This document shows, piece after piece, positions 48,001 to 55,919 of a stretch of DNA of 64,000 bases. Within the stretch, counting starts at the first letter, position 1. The number at the start of each line of letters is the position of its first letter. Under the pieces are notes generated by a model. That model saw only the letters and a program-made list of their open reading frames with translations. It ran no database searches and was not told the origin of the DNA. Position numbers and translations under genes: made by a program. This DNA is from Myxococcus hansupus (lineage in GTDB: Bacteria; Myxococcota; Myxococcia; Myxococcales; Myxococcaceae), in NCBI RefSeq assembly GCF_000280925.3, contig NZ_CP012109.1, positions 6,344,501-6,408,500 of the forward strand. The letters run 5' to 3'.

Positions 48001-50362
48001 GCAGCGGATGGGCGTTCGCGAACTCGTCTTGGTCGGCCGCGAGCGCGTCGAGGCCCTGGTACTCGACCCGCACAAGCCCGAGCTGCTCGAGGTTCGGGTT
48101 GGTGTATCGCCAACCTCGACGCTGATCGTACCAGACGCGGTAGGCGAGGACCTGCCGAAGCGTGCTCTCTGCTTCTTGGAGGTTGAAGCCCTTGAGTACG
48201 GGCTCCTGAAGCCACTCGGCGCGGACGTCTTGCGCCGTGCGATCGAAGCCAAGGGCGCGCTGCTGAGCTGCACCGACTTCATCGCTTCGCAGACCGCTGT
48301 TTCCTGCTGCACGGAGCGCCCCCAAGAAGCCCGCGCGAATCAGGCTGACGAAGAGGAAGTCGTTGAAGTGCCCGGCTTGAAGGGCGGCGTCTTGGCGGTT
48401 GTCGGTGAAGCCGAGAAGCTTGCGCGTGAAGACCTCGAGCCCGGACTGTGCGCCGTGCATCCACCGCAGGACGCTGGCGACGAGTACCGTAGTCGCCGAG
48501 CTGCGGCCTTCGGCAGAGAGAGAAGCGAGGCGCGTGCGATCTCGGGCGGCACCTCCCTGCGTGAACCCGCAGCGCAGGCAGAAGCGGAACTTGCCGGGGA
48601 TGAACCAGACACGCGTGCCCGAGCCGATGCGACCATCGGGAGCCACGTGGAGCGTCGCGGGTCGCGCGCCGCGATAGTAGGGTTTGAGCCGCGCGTTGCC
48701 GCCCGCGTCGTACTCGATCCAGGTCTCGGGGAAGTCCTCGTCGCGGTCGTTGAACGCGAAGTCCGCGTCACCAAGCGGGTGAATCGTGATGAAGCCAAAC
48801 TGCTCGACGTCGTCGCCACCGCCATCGGACGAGGGTGCGTCATCGCCTGCGCTCACCGGGGCGTCGTCGATGCTGCGCGGAAGTGATGTGCGCTGACCAT
48901 TGTCATCGACAAGACGAACGGGGTGGTATTCGTGCCCGCATTCGCGGCAGAAGTGGATGGGGTAGAGCCGCTTCTCCGGCTGACTCGGTAAGAACTGCTG
49001 TCCGTCGACCGTAACCGTGCGCTGGCCTGCGGCTTCGAGCGTGGCATAGGCGTGACCTGCCCCGGAGATAAACTGGTGCAGCTTGAAGGCGAAGAAGCTG
49101 CGTGCACTCGACTGGTCGTCGCGGGTGCGGTCCTTCTCCGGCACGCTTGAGACGAGGAGCAGATCTCGAAGGGCCGCCCGACACGCGGCTTCGGCTCGAC
49201 CAGACGCGGCGGCCAAAGAGGTGACCGCTTCGGTGACCGTCATCGGGCGCGCGCGAACCCATCGTTGATCGACGTCTGAGAACGTGACACCGAGCCGAGT
49301 CTCGACCCAGATCGAGAGAGGGTGCTTCGCCAGCTCGGCGTTGGTGATCGCAGGTGAGATGCCTGCGTCGATGACCGCGGCAAGGCCGGGCACCACGGAG
49401 TCCCCGCTCGCCGACGGGTCGGTAATGCGCTCGAGAGTCTCGACGATCACGTTGCTCTCGGAGATCGCAGCGGCGAACAGCTTCGACGCCACGCGGGCAA
49501 CGACGCGGCTCTTGTCTTCGATTGAGCCTTCGCTTGCCATCGTCGCTGACGTCCCGATGCACTGGAGTTGCTCGGGGCGCAGTCGCTCTCGCACGCGGCG
49601 CACGAGCAACGCGACATCGGCACCTTGGCGACCGCGGTAGGTGTGAAGCTCATCGAGGACGAGGAAGCGCAGCCCGACGCAGTTGTCGATGACGCGACGA
49701 TCGACCTCCTCCTGCCTCGTCATCAACAGCTCAAGCATCATGAAGTTGGTCAGCAGGATGTCGGGCGGGTTATCGGCGATTCGCTTGCGCTCCTCCGCGT
49801 CTTCCTGTCCCGTGTAGCGGGCGAATGTGATCGGAGGCGCTCCCGCGACATTGCCCACGAACTTGCCCAACTCCTCAAGCTGCGAGTTCGCGAGCGCGTT
49901 CATCGGGTAGATGATGATCGCGCGCGTCCGCGCCTGGCCGCGCTTTTTCTTCTCGGTGAGCACCCGATGCACGATCGGGATGAAGAAGCAGAGCGACTTG
50001 CCCGAGCCGGTGCCTGTGGTGACGACGTAGCTCTCTCCAGCCTCGGCGAGCGCCACGGCCTGCTCTTGGTGCTTGTAGAGCGAGAGGGGCGTGCCCTTGG
50101 TTTGGAAGATCTCCGCGCACACCGGATCGAGTGCGCCTTGTGCTACGAGGCTGCGGATGTCAATCGAACGCTTGTAGCTCGGGTTGATCTGGATCAGCGG
50201 CTCGGGCCAGTAGCGCTCCTGGGCGTAGATCGCTTCGACCTGCGCCTTGATGTCGGGCGCATGGATCGTCGTGAACGAAGTAGCGAAGTGCTTGTACTCG
50301 GCGATGACGAAGTCCCGCAACGCGAAGATGTCGAGGACCGGTCCCGTGGGCACGTTGCTCAT
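45068..50362 (-). CDS. DEAD/DEAH helicase with C-terminal DUF1998 (DrmA-DrmB fusion-like or DruE-like)
   Basis: A 1764-residue helicase. Motif I is VVTTGTGSGKSLCFFIP near 110-126, motif II LVLDELHTYRGRQGADVALL near 232, motif VI AQRSGRAGRSGQAALVL near 1063. Several cysteine clusters (FCRECGHEYHP; ICAHCGAGHFDD with CHACG; CVAACYRCLMSYYNQPDHE near 1630) mark the DUF1998/MrfA-like zinc-binding end. DISARM splits these parts between DrmA and DrmB, while Druantia DruE keeps them in one long chain. The length fits either view. The DrmD-like helicase and DrmMI-like methylase next door favour a DISARM-related core. The start overlaps the HTH gene stop (ATGA). Confidence 0.8.
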   Translation of the reverse strand: MSNVPTGPVLDIFALRDFVIAEYKHFATSFTTIHAPDIKAQVEAIYAQERYWPEPLIQINPSYKRSIDIRSLVAQGALDPVCAEIFQTKGTPLSLYKHQEQAVALAEAGESYVVTTGTGSGKSLCFFIPIVHRVLTEKKKRGQARTRAIIIYPMNALANSQLEELGKFVGNVAGAPPITFARYTGQEDAEERKRIADNPPDILLTNFMMLELLMTRQEEVDRRVIDNCVGLRFLVLDELHTYRGRQGADVALLVRRVRERLRPEQLQCIGTSATMASEGSIEDKSRVVARVASKLFAAAISESNVIVETLERITDPSASGDSVVPGLAAVIDAGISPAITNAELAKHPLSIWVETRLGVTFSDVDQRWVRARPMTVTEAVTSLAAASGRAEAACRAALRDLLLVSSVPEKDRTRDDQSSARSFFAFKLHQFISGAGHAYATLEAAGQRTVTVDGQQFLPSQPEKRLYPIHFCRECGHEYHPVRLVDDNGQRTSLPRSIDDAPVSAGDDAPSSDGGGDDVEQFGFITIHPLGDADFAFNDRDEDFPETWIEYDAGGNARLKPYYRGARPATLHVAPDGRIGSGTRVWFIPGKFRFCLRCGFTQGGAARDRTRLASLSAEGRSSATTVLVASVLRWMHGAQSGLEVFTRKLLGFTDNRQDAALQAGHFNDFLFVSLIRAGFLGALRAAGNSGLRSDEVGAAQQRALGFDRTAQDVRAEWLQEPVLKGFNLQEAESTLRQVLAYRVWYDQRRGWRYTNPNLEQLGLVRVEYQGLDALAADQDEFANAHPLLKSATADVRANLYRELLDHLRKWMAIKSQVLDATVLEQMVARAHSRIRTPWGFGADEKPRGARWLMIAAPKRKENSLRDMDLIVRGGSRSALGRTLRESRLWNGNGAARNLKSKELDALISDLLRAASAHGLVSEENTPFDQPGWRLNDAAVLFRLGEPNIGPRFSTENAFFRDLYGNLAEMLSARMHPLFGFEAREHTAQVDGERRAVREKRFRYGEKEREELNAEEARLYELGEANRFLPVLFCSPTMELGVDISALNVVHMRNVPPTPANYAQRSGRAGRSGQAALVLTYASSQSPHDQYFFRDPRAMVHGAVKAPLLDLANRDLVDSHLQAVWLSCVEAPLDASIAELLVLAEPQRPLRDDLLAAMREDRVRVRAVESIERVLDLVAEDLTPEMAPWYTGRESYAASITATAVDRFSKAFGRWRDLFAAAEEQRDAARRTMDDYAAPYQEKRAAQVRHAQAIDQLNLLQRGTRSLSSDFYTYRYLATEGFLPGYNFPRLPLMAYVPATTDGRGKQTYLQRPRFLALSEFGPRSLVYHEGRAYRVVRALLSLGQRDASTPDAQLPTKSVRICAHCGAGHFDDQASMCHACGTSLGSADIVNHVYRIENVATQPAERITANDEERQRQGFELQTTFKWAQRDHELDVRNATVVDASGDVARLAYGPGATITRLNKGLRRRADKEVLGFKIDPVSGYWAKNEDEDDNQDPTASPRQWIVPSVQDHKNALLFTPLDTSLNETSIATLQHALLRGIEAVFQLEVGEILAEPMPTRDVRNAFLCYEATEGGAGVLARLVAEPESLATVARRALQVMHFDVPDEGVLPSDAEQLVDQPETACVAACYRCLMSYYNQPDHERIDRRDEGARALLLRLAKARAQSAPTIPPPSFASPGATGDWATEAAACGVPPADAEPLVVGGVKLPLVWRRHYVVALHGEVSPDLVARLDDLGFEVIRFDARSTWSGAFERLVSVLRRTA

Positions 50363-50565
50363 CGGTCACTGCCTTCGGCGTCCTCGGACTCGGCGCCGCC
50401 CTCCTCGACCCATGCGTCGACCTGGGAGAGCTTGAACTTCCAGAGGCGGCCGATCTTGTGGGCTGGCAGCCCGCGGGACTCGATCCAGCGGTATACGGAG
50501 TCCCGCGCGACCCCGAGGTGCTTCGCGACGTCTTCGACCGACACCCAGGGTTCGGTGGTTGTCAT
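50359..50565 (-). CDS. Excisionase-type HTH DNA-binding protein
   Basis: A 68-residue protein starting at ATG 50565, with GGAG eight bases upstream. WVSVEDVAKHLGVARDSVYR followed by WIESRGLPAHKIGRLWKFKL is the MerR/excisionase-like winged HTH (HTH_17), with an acidic tail. It is the first gene of the eight-gene operon and its stop overlaps the helicase start. It probably controls the operon, or serves as a DNA-binding specificity subunit of the complex. Confidence 0.8.
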   Translation of the reverse strand: MTTTEPWVSVEDVAKHLGVARDSVYRWIESRGLPAHKIGRLWKFKLSQVDAWVEEGGAESEDAEGSDR

Positions 50566-50700
50566 CAGCAATACTCCGCTCGGCATGCGTGGTTCCTGCG
50601 CACGCGAGCAGGATGCACCAGGCGGACTGCACCTACAAGAGTCGAAGAGAGTCGGATACCGCCGAGTAGCCGCCCCGTCAGACCGAGGGGGCGGGGAGCC

Positions 50701-50800
50701 CGGCGTGCCTACCCAAAAGTTAGATCGCTGCGTCACGAGCGGCTCAAGGCGAGTGAGCATGGTGAGCACGAGGCCGGCGAGTTCCCGTAGCGGCGAAGCG
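50701..50800. repeat. Interspersed repeat, copy 3
   Basis: GTGCCTACCCAAAAGTTAG followed by ATCGCTGCGTCACGAGCGG, then a CCGTAGCGGCGAAG tail like that of copy 1. It lies about 130 bases upstream of the operon's first start codon. I see no gene between 50566 and 51028. Confidence 0.5.
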
Positions 50801-51028
50801 GGTCGGACTCGCCGAGGCACCGCCCACGCCATCTCGCGCGCCCAAGAGGCTGCGCGCGCGTGACGAGGGGAGCGCCAAGTTGGGCCCGACGACCGCAAAC
50901 CGCTCGGAGACGACCGCAGGCCCAGTCGGCCAGCATCGCGGTACTTTCAGCCAGCGGTTCGCCCTTCGCACTGCGCGCGCCCCGAAACTTTGCGCCCCTC
51001 ACCCACATCCGCATCTATAAGGAGGAAG

Positions 51029-51172
51029 TTGACAACGACCTTCGCCATGACATCCGGGTACACACCAAGTGAAGTTTGCGGAGATTCACTCGGACCCCGA
51101 TTGAAAAGCTCGCCCAGCCCCGTCTTTGAACCGCTGGATATTACTCGTTTTTCGGCCACTCAGCGAGTTTGA
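51029..51172 (+). CDS. Possible small protein ahead of a strong terminator
   Basis: TTG 51029, or ATG 51047, follows a perfect AAGGAGG (51019-51025) that itself overlaps TATAAG. The TTG frame encodes 47 residues, including MTSGYTPSEVCGDSLG and FEPLDITRFSATQRV. The TTG spacing is short and the ATG spacing long, so the start is uncertain. A strong terminator follows at 51232. It may be a real small protein or a leader peptide. Confidence 0.3.
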   Translation: MTTTFAMTSGYTPSEVCGDSLGPRLKSSPSPVFEPLDITRFSATQRV

Positions 51173-51223
51173 GTCCTCTGAGAGATAAGCCGAGAACGAG
51201 TTCGCGCAGGGCTTCAATCGGGG
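51095..51223 (+). ncRNA. Candidate structured RNA closed by an 11-13 bp helix
   Basis: CCCCGATTGAA at 51095-51105 is perfectly complementary to TTCAATCGGGG at 51213-51223, with GC/GC extending the helix after a 2-nt bulge. Inside are smaller pairings (GAAC/GTTC and ACTCG/CGAGT). A strong intrinsic terminator begins eight bases later. A long-range closing helix followed at once by a terminator is the layout of a small structured RNA. Confidence 0.35.
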
Positions 51224-51231
51224 AGCTACTT

Positions 51232-51263
51232 AAAGGGCCCTACCAACCGGTAGGGCCCTTTTT
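51232..51263 (+). terminator. Strong intrinsic terminator
   Basis: AAAGGGCCCTACC and GGTAGGGCCCTTT form a perfect 13-bp stem with an AACC loop, running into five T. A second, imperfect hairpin (AAGGGCCTCGCGAT paired with ATCGCGGGGCCTT, 51271-51300) follows directly. Confidence 0.85.
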
Positions 51264-51300
51264 GTTTAACAAGGGCCTCGCGATGACATCGCGGGGCCTT

Positions 51301-52035
51301 CGTGCTTAAGCCGCTGAATCCCAAGGGACTCTGGCTCGCGGTGATGAAGAGGGCGCTCTCGGCCCTCTACCCCGCAGAGCGAGATGCCCCCTCTTCTCCC
51401 CCACCGATTGAGCTCTCTGGACCGCTCTTTCACCCGTTTTGGGGAGAGAGAGGCCGAGAGCAGTTAACAGTTTTGTTAACCACTTCGGGCGACCGGTTCT
51501 GACAATCCAGGGCTTTCGATGTCGTACCTTCCAGAGTTACTTCGCTTCCCTGTCTCCAAGGCGGCTCGGAGCCATTCGGCGACGGATTGGCCCGTCGTGG
51601 CTGTTAACCGAGAGAGCGAAACGCGGCGGAGGCTTACCGGGTACTCTCGATTTCGTCGCGCGGCGCAGACTCTCCGAGACGACTCTCAGAACCTCTTGGC
51701 CAAGTCCTCGCCCCCTACCGCGCCTCGCGGCTCTTGCCCGCGCGCGTACTGGGCAAGTAGGGACGGCGCGGGAATACGCCCACGTATGCCCGCGGCTGTG
51801 ATGAGCCGTCCAGGGGCCCACGCAAGTGTCCGCCCACGACGGCTGCGTTGATCCGCTGTGGCGAAGCTGCGCTTCCGCCCGCGAGGAGCCGCGCCTGAAC
51901 GAGCATCAGCCGACTGGGTGGGCTCAGCGTGTGAGGGGCGCGCGTCCACTGCTGGTAGCGATCACGCGACGGTATACGTTCGCCTTTTCCATCCGCGGCA
52001 CCTTGTCAGCCGCCCAACCAGACCGAAGACCCACG
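51301..52035. other. Region without a supported gene
   Basis: Several frames are open but none combines a ribosome site with protein-like sequence. GTTAAC occurs twice around 51463-51480, separated by six bases, and again near 51602. The end of the region should hold the promoter of the SEC-C gene. Confidence 0.35.
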
Positions 52036-52680
52036 ATGAACCTTACTGCTCCAGCCACCATCACCCCAGCCATTCTTTCCTTTTCAAAGGATCTCACCGG
52101 CAGGAACACTCAACCCGTCTACGTGCCCATCGTCCCGCCGGTGGATGCCAAGGAACTCGACTGCTATGTCAACGCAAAGAACGTGGCGGAGAAGTGTGGC
52201 GGGCAAGTTGTCTACGGTTGGCGGATATGGGAGTGGCCGGGAATCCTCCTGGAAGCCCAGGCTCATGCGGTCGTGCAGAAGCCTGATGGCTCATTGGTGG
52301 ATGTCACTCCTCCGCATGACGGAAGCGACCAAGACCTCTTCTTGCCCGACCCGCGAATTGTCTACAACGGCAAACGAATCCCCACGCGACAGAAGGCCCT
52401 GGCCGCAAGCCGAACCGTGGACAAGTACATCGAAGCAGTCGCAGTAGTGGGTAAGCTTGAGGCCGCGAACTACGTCGACAACGGCGACGATGAGGCTGGG
52501 GTCTACCTCGATGAGCGAGCAGCACGAGAGCATCACAAGCTCACGGAGAAACGCATCGAGGCACTGATGCGCCTGGAAGGATTCAGCCAGCGCCGGCCTG
52601 CTCAAGTACCTGAAACTGGCCGATGCACTTGTGGGAGCGGCGACAAGGTCGAGGACTGTCACGGCCCCCGGCCGTTGTAG
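52036..52680 (+). CDS. SEC-C motif protein
   Basis: A 214-residue protein; ATG 52036 is preferred over longer in-frame starts because protein-like sequence begins there. The C-terminus GRCTCGSGDKVEDCHG is a SEC-C zinc-binding motif (CxCxSG, then C and H). The main part (CGGQVVYGWRIWEWPGILLE, then AHAVVQKPDGSLVDVTPP) is a domain I have seen in uncharacterised SEC-C proteins but cannot name. SEC-C motifs usually mediate protein or nucleic-acid contacts. Confidence 0.65.
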   Translation: MNLTAPATITPAILSFSKDLTGRNTQPVYVPIVPPVDAKELDCYVNAKNVAEKCGGQVVYGWRIWEWPGILLEAQAHAVVQKPDGSLVDVTPPHDGSDQDLFLPDPRIVYNGKRIPTRQKALAASRTVDKYIEAVAVVGKLEAANYVDNGDDEAGVYLDERAAREHHKLTEKRIEALMRLEGFSQRRPAQVPETGRCTCGSGDKVEDCHGPRPL

Positions 52681-52742
52681 ACGCCTAAGACAAGGTCAGG
52701 ACAGAGGGCTGGCACGAAGAGGCGCTCCTCTTCGTGCCGAGG

Positions 52743-53236
52743 TTACATTCCTCTCCTACTCCTCCACGTGGACGACCTGCCCCCTGAATGAAGAAGTACC
52801 CCGTGGTGGTTGAGGACCTTCCCTCCGAAGGCATTCTTTCCTCGGAAGGAGCTCTTCACAATCCAGTAGGCATCGCGGGCAACAGGAGCCGACGTCGAGA
52901 CATGCACGTAGGAGTCAGGGTCATTCATCGCCTTCTTGAGGTATCGCTCCACCTCCGGCACCGGGCCATCCCACGGTAGATCGTAGGCTTCGCCCCGCCC
53001 ATCTCCACCATCAGCTTCTAGGCCTCGCGCCGGAGCTGCCCCAGCCCGGGCTGGATGCGCTTGCGTTGATGAGCGGCCTGGCCCGACAGGGTGCTCCACT
53101 CCTTCGACTTGGCGACCTTGAAACCCTCGAATGCCTTCAGGGTGGCGTCAGCAGCGTTCAGCTCCGTCTCCGCCTCTTCCCATTCCTTCGCCTTCGCATG
53201 GGTCAACGCCTGCGCCAACCCAGCGGGAACTTCCAA
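52743..53236 (-). pseudogene. Broken gene with a conserved C-terminal domain
   Basis: The first frame (53236-53018) gives a charged helix (ALTHAKAKEWEEAETELNAA). The gene then continues in another frame as AYDLPWDGPVPEVERYLKKA, DPDSYVHVSTSAPVARDAYW and SFRGKNAFGGKVLNHHGV, a pattern common at the C-terminus of uncharacterised bacterial proteins. A further shift seems to precede the end. At least one indel, probably two, separate the pieces. Confidence 0.5.
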
Positions 53237-53302
53237 ATCCCCCCATATTGCTCCAAATGCTGGGCTTCCAGACGAGTGCCGCGTGCTCTAGACTCCAGAC
53301 AT

Positions 53303-55003
53303 ATGAACAAGCCCCCAAGCAAGCAGGACGACATCCTAGCGCTGACACAGAAAATAAACAACCTTGAGCATCTCCACCAAAAAGGCAGGCTCCACCCCTC
53401 AAACCACACAACCAACATCCAGCGAGACCTCCAGAACATCCGGCGTGATGGCAATGGATTGGTGATTCCAGAGTCCGTCTCGCCCGCGCTTAAAGCGACG
53501 GCGATTGCGGCGTCTTACGCGGAAGGCGTCGAGCCAGGAGCCCCCACCAAGCTAGCCGATCCAATCAAATCCCAACGCGAACTCTTTTCGATTTTTCAAG
53601 ATCTTTTCGCATCCATCACAGGCAGAGACCACTCCCACTACTCATCCACAACACAAATAAACGATGACATCCTAAAACAACTCAAATCCAACTACAAAAA
53701 ACTAGCCAAGAATTTCAACCACACCATTGAGCGCCTCGTAAAATTCTACAACACCGAAAAATCACACCTTCTCAGGGAAGCACAACAAATTGCAGGCCTA
53801 AAAATCGTACTAGGGGGACAGTCCCAGTTCCTTGGCAGTCAGCTAAGCGGCGTGCGCCAGATGATGCTCTATGCGGACACGATTCTAATTGCCGACCCCG
53901 TCTACCATTTCATTGAAGCAGACATCAGGGATGTGGCAATACCCACCCGCATTGCAACTACCCTCTTTCACTTACTAGCACTAAAGCCACTAGTAGACGC
54001 AGAACTTGCATATCCTGCGATCTTCGTCTTTCCGAGCTTCGAACGTGCATTGGAAGCCCGAGATGTCGTAACACAACAGGGAATATTCCAACTAGCCATA
54101 AAGCTCATACGCAATGCTACTGGCCTAGAAATCCACTCCATGCAGGAAGTGGCTGACTTTGCCGTCGAACGCGAAGCGGAGTTCATGACGGCAATAACGC
54201 GGAGCCAAATCTTCCTCCCTCCTGGATACACGCCACCTGAACCTATCGATGCATACAAAGCCTGCGGGATCTATCTTGACGAGATCGCAGGGACACGCCC
54301 AGAGCCTGCTATCGCGCTCATGAAATCATTGCCACCCGGCCATCTTGCGCTCCAGGGGATCCTTGAACGCGTCGGACCCCAATATCACTTACAAGAAAAC
54401 GCCGAAGTGCTTTCAGCACAACCCATGGTTGTCCTTCCGGTCCACTGGCACTATATGGAGCGAATCTCGGAAGCTTCGGCCAACGAACTTGAGCGTAAAG
54501 GCATCCTACCCAAAGGCAGTCTTGGCACCTTCCGAGGACTCCAGGACCCTTCATTAACATGGCTCGGAAATGTCCCGATTGATGCACTAGTAAACCTCCG
54601 GCGAGACGAAGCGAACAAGGAATTTCGGAAGCGCATGGCCGAGCTCTCAAAGGAACTTGACTCGGCATCCATCCTGGATGCCCAAAAGGTCGCTCGTGAG
54701 GTTGCTCATGGACTCGCATCCCTCATAAATTCGCATCAAAAGGAAATTCGAGAACTCGAAGCAAAGTGGTTCCCGAAATACGCCAAAACATTCATGTTGA
54801 GCGGAGGAGCCGGACTGCTGACACTTGCAGCTCCATACCTACCTATCTTGGGTTCCATCGGTGCAGCGGGCTCCGCCATGGCCGCCGTGGGTGGAATTAC
54901 AGCAGCCTACGCAAGAGACAAGATTGACGAGCGAGCCGAAAGGAAAAGGCTCAGCCGATCTCTAATAGGAGTCCTCGCATCCGCCAGACAATCCTCAAAG
55001 TAG
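53303..55003 (+). CDS. Hypothetical protein with C-terminal hydrophobic segment, low GC
   Basis: A 566-residue protein starting at ATG 53303. It is markedly more AT-rich than its surroundings, like the gene at 24030, which suggests import from a different donor. The N-terminal 160 residues are helical (NNLEHLHQKGRLHPSNHTTN). The middle is alpha/beta (VLGGQSQFLGSQLSGVRQMM, AELAYPAIFVFPSFERAL). A Gly/Ala-rich hydrophobic stretch near 495-535 (MLSGGAGLLTLAAPYLPILG) could insert in a membrane. No family recognised. A pore- or membrane-linked defence role is possible but unproven. Confidence 0.5.
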   Translation: MNKPPSKQDDILALTQKINNLEHLHQKGRLHPSNHTTNIQRDLQNIRRDGNGLVIPESVSPALKATAIAASYAEGVEPGAPTKLADPIKSQRELFSIFQDLFASITGRDHSHYSSTTQINDDILKQLKSNYKKLAKNFNHTIERLVKFYNTEKSHLLREAQQIAGLKIVLGGQSQFLGSQLSGVRQMMLYADTILIADPVYHFIEADIRDVAIPTRIATTLFHLLALKPLVDAELAYPAIFVFPSFERALEARDVVTQQGIFQLAIKLIRNATGLEIHSMQEVADFAVEREAEFMTAITRSQIFLPPGYTPPEPIDAYKACGIYLDEIAGTRPEPAIALMKSLPPGHLALQGILERVGPQYHLQENAEVLSAQPMVVLPVHWHYMERISEASANELERKGILPKGSLGTFRGLQDPSLTWLGNVPIDALVNLRRDEANKEFRKRMAELSKELDSASILDAQKVAREVAHGLASLINSHQKEIRELEAKWFPKYAKTFMLSGGAGLLTLAAPYLPILGSIGAAGSAMAAVGGITAAYARDKIDERAERKRLSRSLIGVLASARQSSK

Positions 55004-55072
55004 TGCATGACAGGTGTTCTCTCCTCCCCAGGACTGATTGAAAACCTTGACCATGCATAGCATCCCTGCGCC

Positions 55073-55145
55073 CCTCTCAAATTCGGTCGCTGCGTCATCG
55101 GCGAGTCTGTCTATCTAAAACTCGAACACTGCGTCGTCGATGTAC
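55073..55145. repeat. Interspersed repeat, copy 4
   Basis: CTCAAATTCGGTCGCTGCGT matches the core of copies 2 and 3, and a diverged echo (AAACTCGAACACTGCGTCG) follows about 40 bases later. Confidence 0.4.
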
Positions 55146-55353
55146 GTTGAGCCTCCACTGGACAGCTCTTCAGGGAAAGTGAGCAATGAGCCTCAGCTTC
55201 TATCACCACATCGTTGCAGGGCATGAGGACACTGTGGGCAGGAGAAGAATACAATAGCGGGTCGGGTCTACGCGTCATGGGAGCTCCCGCCGGCCCTCCT
55301 GAACTGCGCGCCAGCTTTCCGCAGCCTGGCGCGCGAGAAACTTTAGCCCCACG

Positions 55354-55557
55354 TCAGGGCCGGTACCGCTCCGCCTCCTTGAAGAACTGTGTGAGCGAGT
55401 ACGCCAAGAGCGACTCGCGCGACTGCATGTACCGACGTGCGCGAAGGAAGGGCAGCCAGACGCGCGTTCCAACGCGCACCTGGGACTCCTCCATCTCCTG
55501 TCGCAGCACCCACGGACCTCCCAGTCGCCGCACCAGCACCGCTTCCAGGTAGGCTCC
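55354..55557 (-). pseudogene. C-terminal fragment of the 57698 paralogue family
   Basis: The minus strand reads GAYLEAVLVRRLGGPWVLRQ and FLRARRYMQSRESLLAYSLT, almost identical to the C-terminal 65 residues of the gene at 57698-58375, and ends at the matching residues EAERYRP. The upstream two-thirds is missing and the sequence before it is unrelated. 55558-55919 holds no gene I can support. Confidence 0.65.
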
Positions 55558-55919
55558 AGTGGCCCAGGGTAGGAGGAGTGCGGCGCGTTTGAAGGCACCA
55601 CCGAGCCTCCTGGTCCATACCACTCAGGGGTTAGGCCCGGGCGGCCGGCAGCTCCTCGACGCCCCAGCGATGGCTCGCTACTGTCCCTCACGATGAGCGG
55701 CAGCGCCTTCATGCCGCGCAGGGAACGCCCAATGCCCAAGAGGGTCCAGAGCGAATTGAACGGCAGGGTGTTCGAGGCCTCCGACTTCCGCTGGGCACTG
55801 CTAACCCTCGGCCGAGCGCGGGTGCTGTCGCTGACGCCGCCAGCCTCGCGGACCTAGTAGGTGTCCGCACTACAGGTCGATGGCGACCGAAGTGGACGGG
55901 TTGTGTTAGGCAAGCCCCT

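Noticed and set aside
35391-50565. A DrmC-type phospholipase-D nuclease in the operon
   Set aside because: No HxK motif pair of the PLD family was seen in any of the eight proteins, so a complete canonical DISARM is not present.
51095-51223. Retron msr-msd RNA, suggested by the closing inverted repeat and the PtuA/PtuB-like genes nearby
   Set aside because: No reverse transcriptase gene is found on either side, and the Ptu-like genes belong to a different operon 13 kb away on the other strand.
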